Assembly: GCA_030600865.1 (NCBI GenBank)
Contig: JAUVUS010000049.1
Coordinates: 1 to 10,199 of the forward strand
Origin: Bacteroidales bacterium
GTDB lineage: Bacteria; Bacteroidota; Bacteroidia; Bacteroidales; UBA12077
Direction: 5' to 3'
Length of the DNA: 10,199 bases
In this document: positions 1 to 6,762 of the stretch, piece by piece
Numbering within the stretch: the stretch's first letter is position 1
Layout of the letters: each line of letters opens with the position of its first letter
Position numbers and translations under genes: made by a program
The notes under the pieces: generated by a model
What the model saw: the letters and a program-made list of their open reading frames with translations, nothing else
Told to the model about the DNA's origin: nothing
Database searches by the model: none

Positions 1-430
1 TACATTTACTACTGAAATAGATGTAAATACAGGAGATAAGGTTGATCTGTTACTTTACAATATGACCGAACTAGGAATGAATGCAATCGTTAACAATATG
101 TATAAAGGATTAATCTTTAAATCAGACATTCATAAGAACATTAAACCCGGAGATAGAATAAAAGGATTCGTAAAGCAAGTAAGAGAAGACGGTAAAATAG
201 ATATTATTTTAGAACCCGCAGGTTATAAAAACAGCATTGATGAAAATTCCGACATTATTCTTTCTGCATTAAAAGAAAACAATGGTTTCCTGAATTTGAC
301 AGATAAAAATACCCCTGAAGAAATAAAACGCATATTGGGTTTGAGTAAGAAAGCCTTCAAAAACGGCTTGGGAAATTTATATAAGCAAAAGATTGTAGAA
401 CTAAACGAAAATGGAATTAAATTGCTTTAA
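1..430 (+). CDS. cvfB: CvfB/YitL-type S1 RNA-binding protein, 3' part
   Basis: The reading frame is open from base 2 to the TAA at 428-430, so the gene starts left of the window; the ATG at 62 is an internal Met, since 20 sense codons precede it in frame. The visible 142 residues show an S1/OB-like stretch (bases about 62-225) with the typical pattern GLIFKSDIH, then KPGDRIKGFVKQVREDGKID. A C-terminal winged-helix-like part (about 245-427) follows, with ILSALKENNG, a helix with LGLSKKAFKNGLGNLYK, and a final IVELNENGIKLL hairpin. This order of S1 domains followed by a winged helix is that of the CvfB/YitL family, RNA-binding proteins tied to virulence gene control in Staphylococcus. The function in Bacteroidota is not established. 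The family call is fairly sure; the cellular role is not. Confidence 0.8.
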   Translation, partial: TFTTEIDVNTGDKVDLLLYNMTELGMNAIVNNMYKGLIFKSDIHKNIKPGDRIKGFVKQVREDGKIDIILEPAGYKNSIDENSDIILSALKENNGFLNLTDKNTPEEIKRILGLSKKAFKNGLGNLYKQKIVELNENGIKLL

Positions 431-525
431 CAAATCTTTTCTTTAGCTTGATTAAATAATCTTATACCCAAAACAAAATATTGTTATCCTAATATATAGA
501 AGTACAATAATTATATCATGGTTCT

Positions 526-780
526 ATGAATTTCATAACTATTCTTGGGCTTGTAGCTGCAACATGCACTACAATTGCGTTTTTACCGCAGGCAATAAAA
601 GCAATAAGAACAAGACATACTAAGGATTTATCGCTGGGAATGTATGCTTTATTAACTACAGGTATTATTTTGTGGTTAATTTACGGTGTCTTTAAAAATG
701 ACCTGCCAATTATTCTGGCAAATGGAGTAACATTAGTTTTTGCAGCAATTATACTTTTTCTTAAAATAAAGTATAAATAA
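526..780 (+). CDS. SemiSWEET-type sugar transporter (PQ-loop, MtN3/saliva family)
   Basis: This 84-residue protein is almost wholly membrane: three hydrophobic segments at about residues 3-22, 38-56 and 60-80. The PQ motif is at residues 21-22 (FLPQAIKAIRTRHTKDLS), with the charged, conserved loop after it. Trp50 and Asn66 lie where the sugar-pocket Trp and Asn of known bacterial SemiSWEETs lie, judged by spacing from memory. SemiSWEETs are about 85-100 residues and form dimers that move sugars down their gradient across the inner membrane. The ATG at 526 is chosen because an earlier ATG at 518 is out of frame. It stands 95 bp after the S1 protein gene and is followed by a probable terminator, so it is probably a single-gene unit. 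The family call is firm; the substrate cannot be read from sequence. Confidence 0.88.
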   Translation: MNFITILGLVAATCTTIAFLPQAIKAIRTRHTKDLSLGMYALLTTGIILWLIYGVFKNDLPIILANGVTLVFAAIILFLKIKYK

Positions 781-815
781 TATTGAACGATTTGCATATT
801 TGATTCCTTTATTTA

Positions 816-842
816 GCGTAGCGTCTTCGCTACGTCATTTTT
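816..842 (+). terminator. Probable rho-independent terminator after the SemiSWEET gene
   Basis: CGTAGCG (817-823) and CGCTACG (828-834) form a perfect 7-bp stem around the loop TCTT, with a possible extra G-T pair outside. A short T tract follows at 838-842 after TCA. It lies 36 bp after the stop codon at 780. The stem is GC-rich and the T run is short and slightly displaced, so termination is likely but not certain. Confidence 0.55.
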
Positions 843-849
843 ATAAAAC

Positions 850-918
850 TCATCCCCTCCCGAAAGCTCCCTGTAATTAGTGGGACGAGACTTTTCTCTT
901 TTGTAAGAGCAGGGGTGA
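850..918. repeat. Imperfect inverted-repeat block
   Basis: Outer arms TCA(T)CCCCT at 850-858 and AGGGGTGA at 911-918 pair over 8 bp with one bulged T. A nested hairpin, CTCTT (896-900) with AAGAG (905-909), has loop TTGT. It lies between a terminator and a possible promoter and has no coding potential that I can see. The structure is visible directly; any role as a mobile or regulatory repeat is a guess. Confidence 0.35.
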
Positions 919-930
919 TTGTATTGCGAA

Positions 931-960
931 TTGATAAAATATTGCTATCTTCAAACTTTG
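931..960 (+). promoter_or_regulatory. Possible Bacteroidota promoter for the S9 peptidase gene
   Basis: TTG at 931-933 and AAACTTTG at 953-960 are separated by 19 bases. The second box matches TAnnTTTG at all defined positions but the first. It would give a leader of about 115 nt before the ATG at 1084, containing the small hairpin at 997-1014. In AT-rich DNA such matches also arise by chance, so this is tentative. Confidence 0.35.
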
Positions 961-1083
961 ATAATGGCGAAAAAAGAAACAGGGCGAACTAAGCGAAGCG
1001 TTCTCATGAGTGCTAGCGAATAAAAACCCAGCCAAATCATGCACCGAAACCGTGAAAAATTAAAAACCAAATAATTTAAGAAC

Positions 1084-3075
1084 ATGAAAAAAATAATTTT
1101 ATTAACACTGGCACTTGTACAATTCAATTTGGTAAACGCACAAACTAAAAAAGACAGTTTGCCGGGAGACTCTTCATTACCTTCTTCAAAAGAAGAACTT
1201 GTCCAACTCATGGATTGCGAAAAAGGCAACTATAAATATTCTGCAGAAGATTATTTTCAGAAACCACGGCAATCTTCGTTTAAATTTTCACCTGACGGAT
1301 TGTACTTTTCATATAAGGAAAAAGATGAAAACAGCAAAAGTCATGTTTATGTAAAAGACACAGAAACAGGTGAAATAAAAAAAGTAATTGAGGAAAAAGA
1401 GGAATTAATCAGAGGTTACCTCTGGGCAAATAATAATCGTCTTGCCTACGTAATGGACAAAGGAGGTAATGAAAACTACCATCTTTTTGCTGTTGATTTA
1501 GATGGTAGTAATCAGGTAGATTTAACTCCTTTTGATGGAGTTCGGGTAGGAATTTCAAACGATTTAAAAGATCAACCTGATTACATGATTATCCAAATGA
1601 ACAAGGATAATCCACAAATTTTTGAACCTTATAAAATCAATATAAAAACGGGTGAGTTAGTTAAACTATTTGAGAACAAGGATCCTGCAAACCCAATTTC
1701 AGGATATGATTTTGATAAAGATGGTAATTTAAAAGCATATACCCAACAACAGAATGGAACAGAGTATGTGTTATATTACAGAACCTCTGAAGACAAATCC
1801 TTTGAAAAAATAATTAAAACTTCCTGGAAAGACAATTTCTACATAGTAGGTTTCGATTATACAACTGAAAATCCTCATGACGCTTATGTAATTTCCAATA
1901 TAGAGAGCAACACTAACGAAATCATTCTATATGATTTTGAAAATAAAAAAACCATTAAAAAAGTTTATCACAATAATACCTTTGATGTAAATGGTTTAAG
2001 TAGATCCCGAAAAAGAGGTTATGAAGTAGATTATTATCACTATACCGGAGAAAAAAAACATATTATACCTGTAAGTGAAACGTATAATAAACTCCATAAA
2101 ACATTTCTAAATCAATTTGGTGATAAAGAGTTTTTTATCACCAATAAAACAGATGAAGAGGATAAATATTTAATCTACGTTACAAGTGATAAACTCTATG
2201 GCGTTTATTACTTGTATAACGCCAAAAAAGATTCTTTTAAAGAGATCATGAATTTAATGCCTCAGTTGAAAGAAGAAGATATGGCCGAGATGCGTCCGAT
2301 AAAGTTTAAGTCTAGAGACGGGCTTACGATATACGGTTATCTTACTATACCAAAAGAAGCCAAAAACGGAAAAAAAGCACCTCTTATTGTCAATCCGCAC
2401 GGGGGACCTTACGGGCCACGTGATAATTGGGGGTTTAATCCTGAAACACAATTGTTTGCCAGCAGAGGATATATGACACTTCAATTAAACTATAGAGGCT
2501 CCGGTGGTTATGGAAAGGAATTTTACTTAGCAGGAAATAAGCAAATCGGCCGTAAAATGCTTGATGATTTGGAAGATGGTGTAGAATATGTTAAATCATT
2601 GGGTATTATTGATGAAAATAAAATTGCCATTTATGGAGGAAGTTATGGAGGATTGGCAACTTTAGGTAGTTTAGTAAAAACCCCTGATTTATATACCTGT
2701 GGTATTGATTATGTAGGAGTGTCTAATTTATTTACATTTTTTAAATCGTTCCCTCCGTATTGGAAACCTTATTTAGGTCAGATGTATGAGCAGTGGTATG
2801 ATGAAAATGATACTGAAGATCAAAAAATTATGAAAGAAGTATCTCCGGCTCTTCACGTTGATAAAATGAATAAACCACTGTTTGTTGTTCAAGGTGCTAA
2901 TGACCCTCGTGTAAATATTAACGAATCTGACCAAATTGTTAAGAATTTAAGAAACAGAGGTTTTGATGTGCCTTATATGGTGAAATACAATGAAGGCCAT
3001 GGGTTTGGACACGAGGAGAATAGAATTGAATTATATAAATGTATGATGGGATTCTTTGCTAAACACTTAAAATAA
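1084..3075 (+). CDS. Secreted S9-family prolyl oligopeptidase-like serine peptidase
   Basis: This 663-residue protein begins with a Sec signal peptide (MKK, hydrophobic core, probable cleavage VNA|Q after residue 19), so it acts in the periplasm or outside. Residues about 40-400 form a beta-propeller-like region with repeated strands such as FKFSPDGLYFSY. The alpha/beta-hydrolase domain starts near residue 400. It has the HGGPY oxyanion motif (439-443), the nucleophile elbow GGSYGG with Ser520, Asp607 in GANDPR and His639 in EGHGFGH, so the triad of the family is complete. Family members cleave oligopeptides or dipeptides, often after proline, or remove acyl-aminoacyl groups. The exact specificity (DPP-IV-like, acylaminoacyl- or prolyl-oligopeptidase) cannot be told from sequence alone. 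It stands alone, flanked by intergenic regions and a strong downstream terminator. A peptide-catabolic role is inferred. Confidence 0.92.
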   Translation: MKKIILLTLALVQFNLVNAQTKKDSLPGDSSLPSSKEELVQLMDCEKGNYKYSAEDYFQKPRQSSFKFSPDGLYFSYKEKDENSKSHVYVKDTETGEIKKVIEEKEELIRGYLWANNNRLAYVMDKGGNENYHLFAVDLDGSNQVDLTPFDGVRVGISNDLKDQPDYMIIQMNKDNPQIFEPYKINIKTGELVKLFENKDPANPISGYDFDKDGNLKAYTQQQNGTEYVLYYRTSEDKSFEKIIKTSWKDNFYIVGFDYTTENPHDAYVISNIESNTNEIILYDFENKKTIKKVYHNNTFDVNGLSRSRKRGYEVDYYHYTGEKKHIIPVSETYNKLHKTFLNQFGDKEFFITNKTDEEDKYLIYVTSDKLYGVYYLYNAKKDSFKEIMNLMPQLKEEDMAEMRPIKFKSRDGLTIYGYLTIPKEAKNGKKAPLIVNPHGGPYGPRDNWGFNPETQLFASRGYMTLQLNYRGSGGYGKEFYLAGNKQIGRKMLDDLEDGVEYVKSLGIIDENKIAIYGGSYGGLATLGSLVKTPDLYTCGIDYVGVSNLFTFFKSFPPYWKPYLGQMYEQWYDENDTEDQKIMKEVSPALHVDKMNKPLFVVQGANDPRVNINESDQIVKNLRNRGFDVPYMVKYNEGHGFGHEENRIELYKCMMGFFAKHLK

Positions 3076-3093
3076 GAACTTCTCACAACACAA

Positions 3094-3121
3094 AATAACC
3101 GCCATTTTAATGGCGGTTATT
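3094..3121 (+). terminator. Strong terminator-like hairpin after the S9 peptidase gene
   Basis: AATAACCGCCA at 3094-3104 is perfectly complementary to TGGCGGTTATT at 3111-3121, and T3105-A3110 can add a twelfth pair. The centre is GC-rich with a small TTTA loop. It starts 18 bp after the stop at 3075. No T tract follows beyond the arm itself, but the arm ends in TTATT and its A-rich left flank would allow a bidirectional hairpin. Confidence 0.7.
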
Positions 3122-3303
3122 CAGACCATTGGCAAGCATTTCACACCATGCAGTTCGTCGTAGTTCAGCAATAGCATAATTACGTCGTTTTATTTAAGTA
3201 ACTTTCAACTGCTTCTAATAATTATCGTTTACAAAAAAAAAGAATTAAAGTCGGGCATAATTTATTCACCTTCGATTCATAAGAATGTTTGTCTTCTATA
3301 AGC

Positions 3304-3329
3304 AGGCTTTAAGTTATAATTTAAAGCCT
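3304..3329. repeat. 9-bp inverted repeat with a competing pairing partner
   Basis: AGGCTTTAA (3304-3312) pairs perfectly with TTAAAGCCT (3321-3329) around an 8-base loop. A third segment, AGGCT at 3342-3346, repeats part of the left arm and could pair instead with AGCCT at 3325-3329. No T tract follows, so this is not an ordinary terminator. A switch-like role needs it to be transcribed, and no promoter upstream of it is evident. Confidence 0.4.
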
Positions 3330-3380
3330 ACGCTGAACTGGAGGCTCTATACATCGTAATCCATCTATCAAATATCATCC

Positions 3381-3414
3381 AAAAAAGAAATAATTCAATA
3401 ATCATTTCTTTTTT
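3381..3414. promoter_or_regulatory. Long A/T palindrome ahead of the wtp-like operon: operator or terminator
   Basis: AAAAAAGAAAT (3381-3391) is the exact reverse complement of ATTTCTTTTTT (3404-3414). Past one A/C mismatch the arms continue for three more pairs to a CAAT loop (3396-3399), giving 14 pairs in all. The right arm ends in a T run and overlaps the place where a -33 element would sit for the TATTTTTG box at 3428. A repressor operator controlling molybdate/tungstate uptake, or an intrinsic terminator with a weak stem, would both fit. Confidence 0.45.
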
Positions 3415-3427
3415 TAGTCGTTATGTT

Positions 3428-3435
3428 TATTTTTG
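3428..3435 (+). promoter_or_regulatory. Probable -7 element of the operon promoter
   Basis: TATTTTTG matches the Bacteroidota -7 consensus TAnnTTTG exactly and lies 28 bp before the ATG at 3464, giving a leader of roughly 20 nt. The matching -33 region (about 3403-3408) reads CATTTC and lacks the usual TTG, so the promoter may be weak or need an activator. Confidence 0.5.
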
Positions 3436-3463
3436 CATATCCTAATTAAAACAATAAATTAAA

Positions 3464-4426
3464 ATGAGAAGAATTACATTATTATTAAACATTGTACTTG
3501 CAGCTTTAATATTAGTTAGTTGTACAACTAAAAACAAAGAAAACAATAAACTAATTATTTTTCATGCAGGTAGCCTTTCCGTTCCATTTAAGCAAATGAA
3601 AGACGAATTTCAGAAAGAAAATCCCGGAATCGAAATTTTGTTAGAATCAGCAGGAAGCGTAAAGTGCGCACGTAAAATTACTGATCTCAACAAAGACTGT
3701 GATATTATGGCTTCTGCCGATTACACAATTATTGATGAATTATTAATACCTGATTATACTAACTGGAATATAAAATTTGCCAGCAACGAAATGGCAATCG
3801 TTTACCACGATGCATCATTGTATTCAAACGAAATTAATGTTCATAACTGGTACGAAATTTTATTACGTGAAGATGTATTTTATGGACGCTCAGATCCTAA
3901 CTCTGACCCTTGCGGTTATCGGGCTATATTAACTTCTCAATTAGCCGAACAGTACTATAATCAAGCTGGTTTTGCAAACAAAATTATAGCAAAAAACCAG
4001 GAATATATTCGTCCGAAAGAAGTTGATTTATTGGCTTTGTTAGAATCAAACACTATTGATTATTTATTCTTATACAGATCGGTGGCACAACAGCACGAAT
4101 TAAAATATGTTATTTTACCGGATTCTATCAATTTAAAAAATCCTGAATTACGAGAATTTTACAAAAATGCAAATGTAGATATTACAGGTAAAACTCCGGG
4201 AACAACGATAACTAAAACCGGCCAGCCAATGGTTTACGGAATTACTGTTTTAGAAAATGCACCCAACAAAGAGCTTGCAATAAAATTTGTTGATTTTGTA
4301 TTATCGAAACAAGGAGGCACGAAAATAATGGAAGAAAACGGGCAGCCATCTATGATTCCTACATATTCTGAAACCTACAATTCAATTCCTGAGAAACTTA
4401 AACAATACGCGAAACCTAATAAATAA
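3464..4426 (+). CDS. wtpA: WtpA-type tungstate/molybdate-binding lipoprotein
   Basis: This 320-residue lipoprotein has signal sequence MRRITLLLN and lipobox LVSC, so Cys20 is the lipidated first residue of the mature protein. It then reads as a periplasmic binding protein of the archaeal-type WtpA/ModA branch. Visible motifs are FHAGSLSVPF (33-42), ESAGSVK (61-67) and MASADY (82-87), which carry oxyanion-contact loops. Also present are the branch-typical GRSDPNSDPCGYR (141-153), RPKEVDLLALLES (183-195) and YRSVAQQH (204-211). Such proteins bind tungstate or molybdate as an octahedral oxyanion and hand it to the WtpB/WtpC importer. It opens a five-gene operon that includes those partners. Tungstate against molybdate cannot be decided from sequence, and a sulfate role is unlikely given these motifs. 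Confidence 0.9.
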   Translation: MRRITLLLNIVLAALILVSCTTKNKENNKLIIFHAGSLSVPFKQMKDEFQKENPGIEILLESAGSVKCARKITDLNKDCDIMASADYTIIDELLIPDYTNWNIKFASNEMAIVYHDASLYSNEINVHNWYEILLREDVFYGRSDPNSDPCGYRAILTSQLAEQYYNQAGFANKIIAKNQEYIRPKEVDLLALLESNTIDYLFLYRSVAQQHELKYVILPDSINLKNPELREFYKNANVDITGKTPGTTITKTGQPMVYGITVLENAPNKELAIKFVDFVLSKQGGTKIMEENGQPSMIPTYSETYNSIPEKLKQYAKPNK

Positions 4427-4438
4427 ATTATATTGATT

Positions 4439-5512
4439 ATGAAAAAACTAACAATTATTGCTTTACTTGTATTAATCATTACTGCATGTAATGAAAAAAA
4501 TATTGATAATACAAATGACAACAAATATTTACGAGCATTAACAGCTGATACAACAGATGCTACAAACGATTTCTACGATAATGCAGAAACTTATGCTTTA
4601 CCTGTTCAAACTATTAGCGTAGAAGGAGAAATAGAAAATCCGGGAATAGTAGATTTTTCAAAACTACCACTTAGAAGTGTTATTGTTAAAGAAACACTTT
4701 TATCTAACGATGGTGATAAATTTGTTGGAGCATACCGATATGACGGGTATGCGCTCTATGATATTCTAAATCAGATAAAACTAAATAAAAAAAACAAAGA
4801 AGAATTTAATCCGATTATTGACCTGTATGTTCAAGTTGAAAATGATAAAGGCGAAAAGGTAAATATCAGTTGGGGAGAGATTTATTATCCAAATCAGCTG
4901 CAAGAAATTATTATTGCCAGCAAGATAATGCGAATTGTTCCTTCCAAAACAAATGATCTGTGGCCTTTACCGGAAGTTAACAAATTAGTTGTTTCCAGAG
5001 ATTTAATTACAGAAAGAAATATTTCAAAGCCTGTAAAAATAACTGTGAAATCATATCCAAAATCATTTGTTACAATCAAAGGATTAAAACCTCTATACTC
5101 TCCTAAAATTGATATATATAACGAGAATCAAATAGTTGAAACAATAACAGAAAACCCAAAAGATTTGCAGGTCGAAAAATTTAATACTATTTTTTATGGC
5201 CGTGGAAGAGGAATACATTCTACACAACCATTTACAGGTGTAATGCTTAAAGATATTCTGGCAAAACATGTTGAGTTTACTACAAAAAATATTCGTGAAG
5301 GGCTTTTCTTAGTGGTTGCTAAAGATGGATACAGGGGCGTATTTACTTTTAGCGAAGTAATGAACCGAAACGACCAGTCTGAAATTTTGTTGATATGCCG
5401 GCCAGAAACAACAAATAATGGTATTTTTAGGTTATTCCCTGCTTGTGATTTTTTCTCCGACAGGGCTATAAAAGGAATTAATGAAATATATTTTTCGACA
5501 AAAGAACAGTAA
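4439..5512 (+). CDS. Lipoprotein with two tandem sulfite-oxidase-like (molybdopterin-binding fold) domains
   Basis: The ATG at 4439 is preferred over the in-frame TTG at 4433: it begins MKKLTIIALL and gives a 357-residue lipoprotein with lipobox ITAC (Cys17). Two similar halves follow a polar linker. Half one (about 58-205) has GEIENPGIVDFSKLP, YDGYALYDILNQI and YVQVENDKGEKVNISWGEI. Half two (about 211-353) has FTGVMLKDILAKH, LFLVVAKDGYRGVFTFSEV and the family-like ending FRLFPACDFFSDRAIKGI. These resemble the oxidoreductase molybdopterin-binding (SUOX) fold. The Cys that holds molybdenum in true sulfite oxidases, in a CxGNGR-like motif before GVxLxDLL, is absent: the matching places read FYGRGR and LLSNDGD. 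It is therefore probably a binding or chaperone-like protein rather than an enzyme. It lies 12 nt after wtpA, inside the importer operon. Confidence 0.75.
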   Translation: MKKLTIIALLVLIITACNEKNIDNTNDNKYLRALTADTTDATNDFYDNAETYALPVQTISVEGEIENPGIVDFSKLPLRSVIVKETLLSNDGDKFVGAYRYDGYALYDILNQIKLNKKNKEEFNPIIDLYVQVENDKGEKVNISWGEIYYPNQLQEIIIASKIMRIVPSKTNDLWPLPEVNKLVVSRDLITERNISKPVKITVKSYPKSFVTIKGLKPLYSPKIDIYNENQIVETITENPKDLQVEKFNTIFYGRGRGIHSTQPFTGVMLKDILAKHVEFTTKNIREGLFLVVAKDGYRGVFTFSEVMNRNDQSEILLICRPETTNNGIFRLFPACDFFSDRAIKGINEIYFSTKEQ

Positions 5513-5517
5513 GCAAA

Positions 5518-6759
5518 ATGAAAAGAATACTAATATCCGTATTATTTATATCACTCTTTTTATCTGGTAAAGCACAATTAAAAATTGATGCAGAATATCG
5601 CCCACGATTTGAATTCAGAGACGGTTATTACACTTTAAAAACAGATGAATCTAATCCTGCGTATTTTGTTACTCAACGTACAAGATTAAATTTAAATCAC
5701 ACATATAAAAACGTAACATCAAGACTATCAATTCAGGATTCTCGCATTTGGGGAGAATCAAAATTAAAAACTGATATTCAGGGATTAAGTGTTTCCGAAG
5801 CCTATTTTAAAATAAATTTAAATGATTACTGGGCATTTACTGCCGGACGCCAGGCAATCAATATTGATAACAAACGTTTATTTACGGCAGCAAACTGGAA
5901 TCAGATTGGCTTATCACACGACGGGATAACTCTTGATTATACTAAAGAGTCGTTTAATTTTAAAACGATTACAGCTTTTAACCAGACCAAAATATCAAAT
6001 TTTGGAACCGATTATTCTGCTCTAATCAGTAATTACAAATTTTTAAACATAATCTGGCTAGAGAAAAAAATTGAAAGCCTGACACTGGCAAATCTAACTA
6101 TAACTGATGGTTTTCAGAAAGAAGGGACAACCAACACCGACTATTATAGATTTACAACTGGTGCAGTTATCAAGTATAAAAAATCCGTAAATGATATCCA
6201 GCTAAGAGGTTTTTATCAAACAGGCAAAAATAAGACAGGACAAGATGTAAGTGCATATTACACAAGTGCAAGTTATGCACATAAATTTGGATCAGTTTTT
6301 AATTTAACAGGAGGATTCGAATATATGTCAGGTAATGATTTATCTGATGAAACAAATGAAAAAGATAATGCATTTGATATTTTATACGGATCAAGACATT
6401 GGTTTAATGGAATGATGGATTATTTTAGCACCCCTAAAACAACAAAAAATACAGGATTAGTTAATGGATATTTAAAGTTTGATTTTATCAAAATCAAAAA
6501 TTGGAAATTATCGACTCATTACCATTATCTTGCACTTGCAAATGAATATGTTTATGAAGATGAAAAACAAGATAAATTTTTAGCCAATGAGCTTGATTTG
6601 GTTGGAACATGGATGGTTAATGATATTATAAATTTACAGTTAGGATACGGAATGTTATTTGGTGGAAAAACACTGGAATATGTTAAGGGAGTTAAAGGTG
6701 ACGGATTACAACAGTACTTTTTTACTATGATAACTGTTAAGCCAACATTCTTTGAATAA
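5518..6759 (+). CDS. AlgE-like outer-membrane beta-barrel porin in the oxyanion operon
   Basis: This 413-residue protein has a Sec signal peptide with probable cleavage at GKA|Q (after residue 19). The mature part is a long series of alternating polar/aromatic strands, for example AEYRPRFEFRDGYY, RTRLNLNHTYKN, SRLSIQDSRIWGE, FTAGRQAINIDNKRLF and LQLGYGMLFGG. The RxRLxL strand, the QDSR strand and the AGRQ motif are typical of the alginate-export/AlgE-like barrel family, whose Bacteroidota members are mostly uncharacterised porins. The end TVKPTFFE lacks a strictly terminal Phe but is aromatic-rich. It starts 5 nt after the SUOX-like lipoprotein gene and ends 3 nt before the permease gene, so it is co-transcribed with the importer. 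Passage of molybdate/tungstate or another small anion across the outer membrane is the natural inference; alginate export is unlikely. Confidence 0.78.
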   Translation: MKRILISVLFISLFLSGKAQLKIDAEYRPRFEFRDGYYTLKTDESNPAYFVTQRTRLNLNHTYKNVTSRLSIQDSRIWGESKLKTDIQGLSVSEAYFKINLNDYWAFTAGRQAINIDNKRLFTAANWNQIGLSHDGITLDYTKESFNFKTITAFNQTKISNFGTDYSALISNYKFLNIIWLEKKIESLTLANLTITDGFQKEGTTNTDYYRFTTGAVIKYKKSVNDIQLRGFYQTGKNKTGQDVSAYYTSASYAHKFGSVFNLTGGFEYMSGNDLSDETNEKDNAFDILYGSRHWFNGMMDYFSTPKTTKNTGLVNGYLKFDFIKIKNWKLSTHYHYLALANEYVYEDEKQDKFLANELDLVGTWMVNDIINLQLGYGMLFGGKTLEYVKGVKGDGLQQYFFTMITVKPTFFE

Positions 6760-6762
6760 TAA

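Larger units (their letters stand above)
781..1083. other. Intergenic stretch, hairpin-rich, no gene seen
   Basis: No convincing gene lies in these 303 bases. They contain a perfect 7-bp hairpin at 817-834, a larger foldable block at 850-918 (TCA-CCCCT against AGGGGTGA with one bulged base, and an inner CTCTT/AAGAG hairpin at 896-909), a possible promoter at 931-960 and another short hairpin at 997-1014. The block is richer in G+C than its surroundings, which is unlike plain spacer in this AT-rich window. It could be a dispersed intergenic repeat, but a single copy cannot show that. Confidence 0.5.
3122..3463. other. Intergenic leader/regulatory stretch before the oxyanion operon, no gene seen
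   Basis: No supportable gene lies here; both strands give only very short frames. The stretch has an A9 run around 3232-3240, an inverted repeat at 3304-3329, a long A/T-rich palindrome at 3381-3414 and a TATTTTTG box at 3428-3435. The unusual length and the inverted repeats just before a metal-oxyanion uptake operon make this the likely control region for that operon. Confidence 0.5.

Noticed and set aside
964..1023. 19-codon + strand frame beginning ATGGCG, a possible leader peptide
   Set aside because: It starts only 4 bases after the candidate -7 box, hence at or before any transcription start, and has no family or regulatory signature.
951..1229. Minus-strand frame of 92 codons overlapping the S9 peptidase start
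   Set aside because: It lies antisense over the promoter region and the signal-peptide codons of a well supported gene, and its translation shows no recognisable domain.
3121..3177. 18-codon minus-strand frame in the intergenic region
   Set aside because: Too short, no ribosome site, overlaps the base of the terminator, and nothing else supports expression.
3262..3300. Possible tRNA T-arm (TTCGATTC)
   Set aside because: The flanking bases do not form a T stem, and no acceptor, D or anticodon arms can be built around it.
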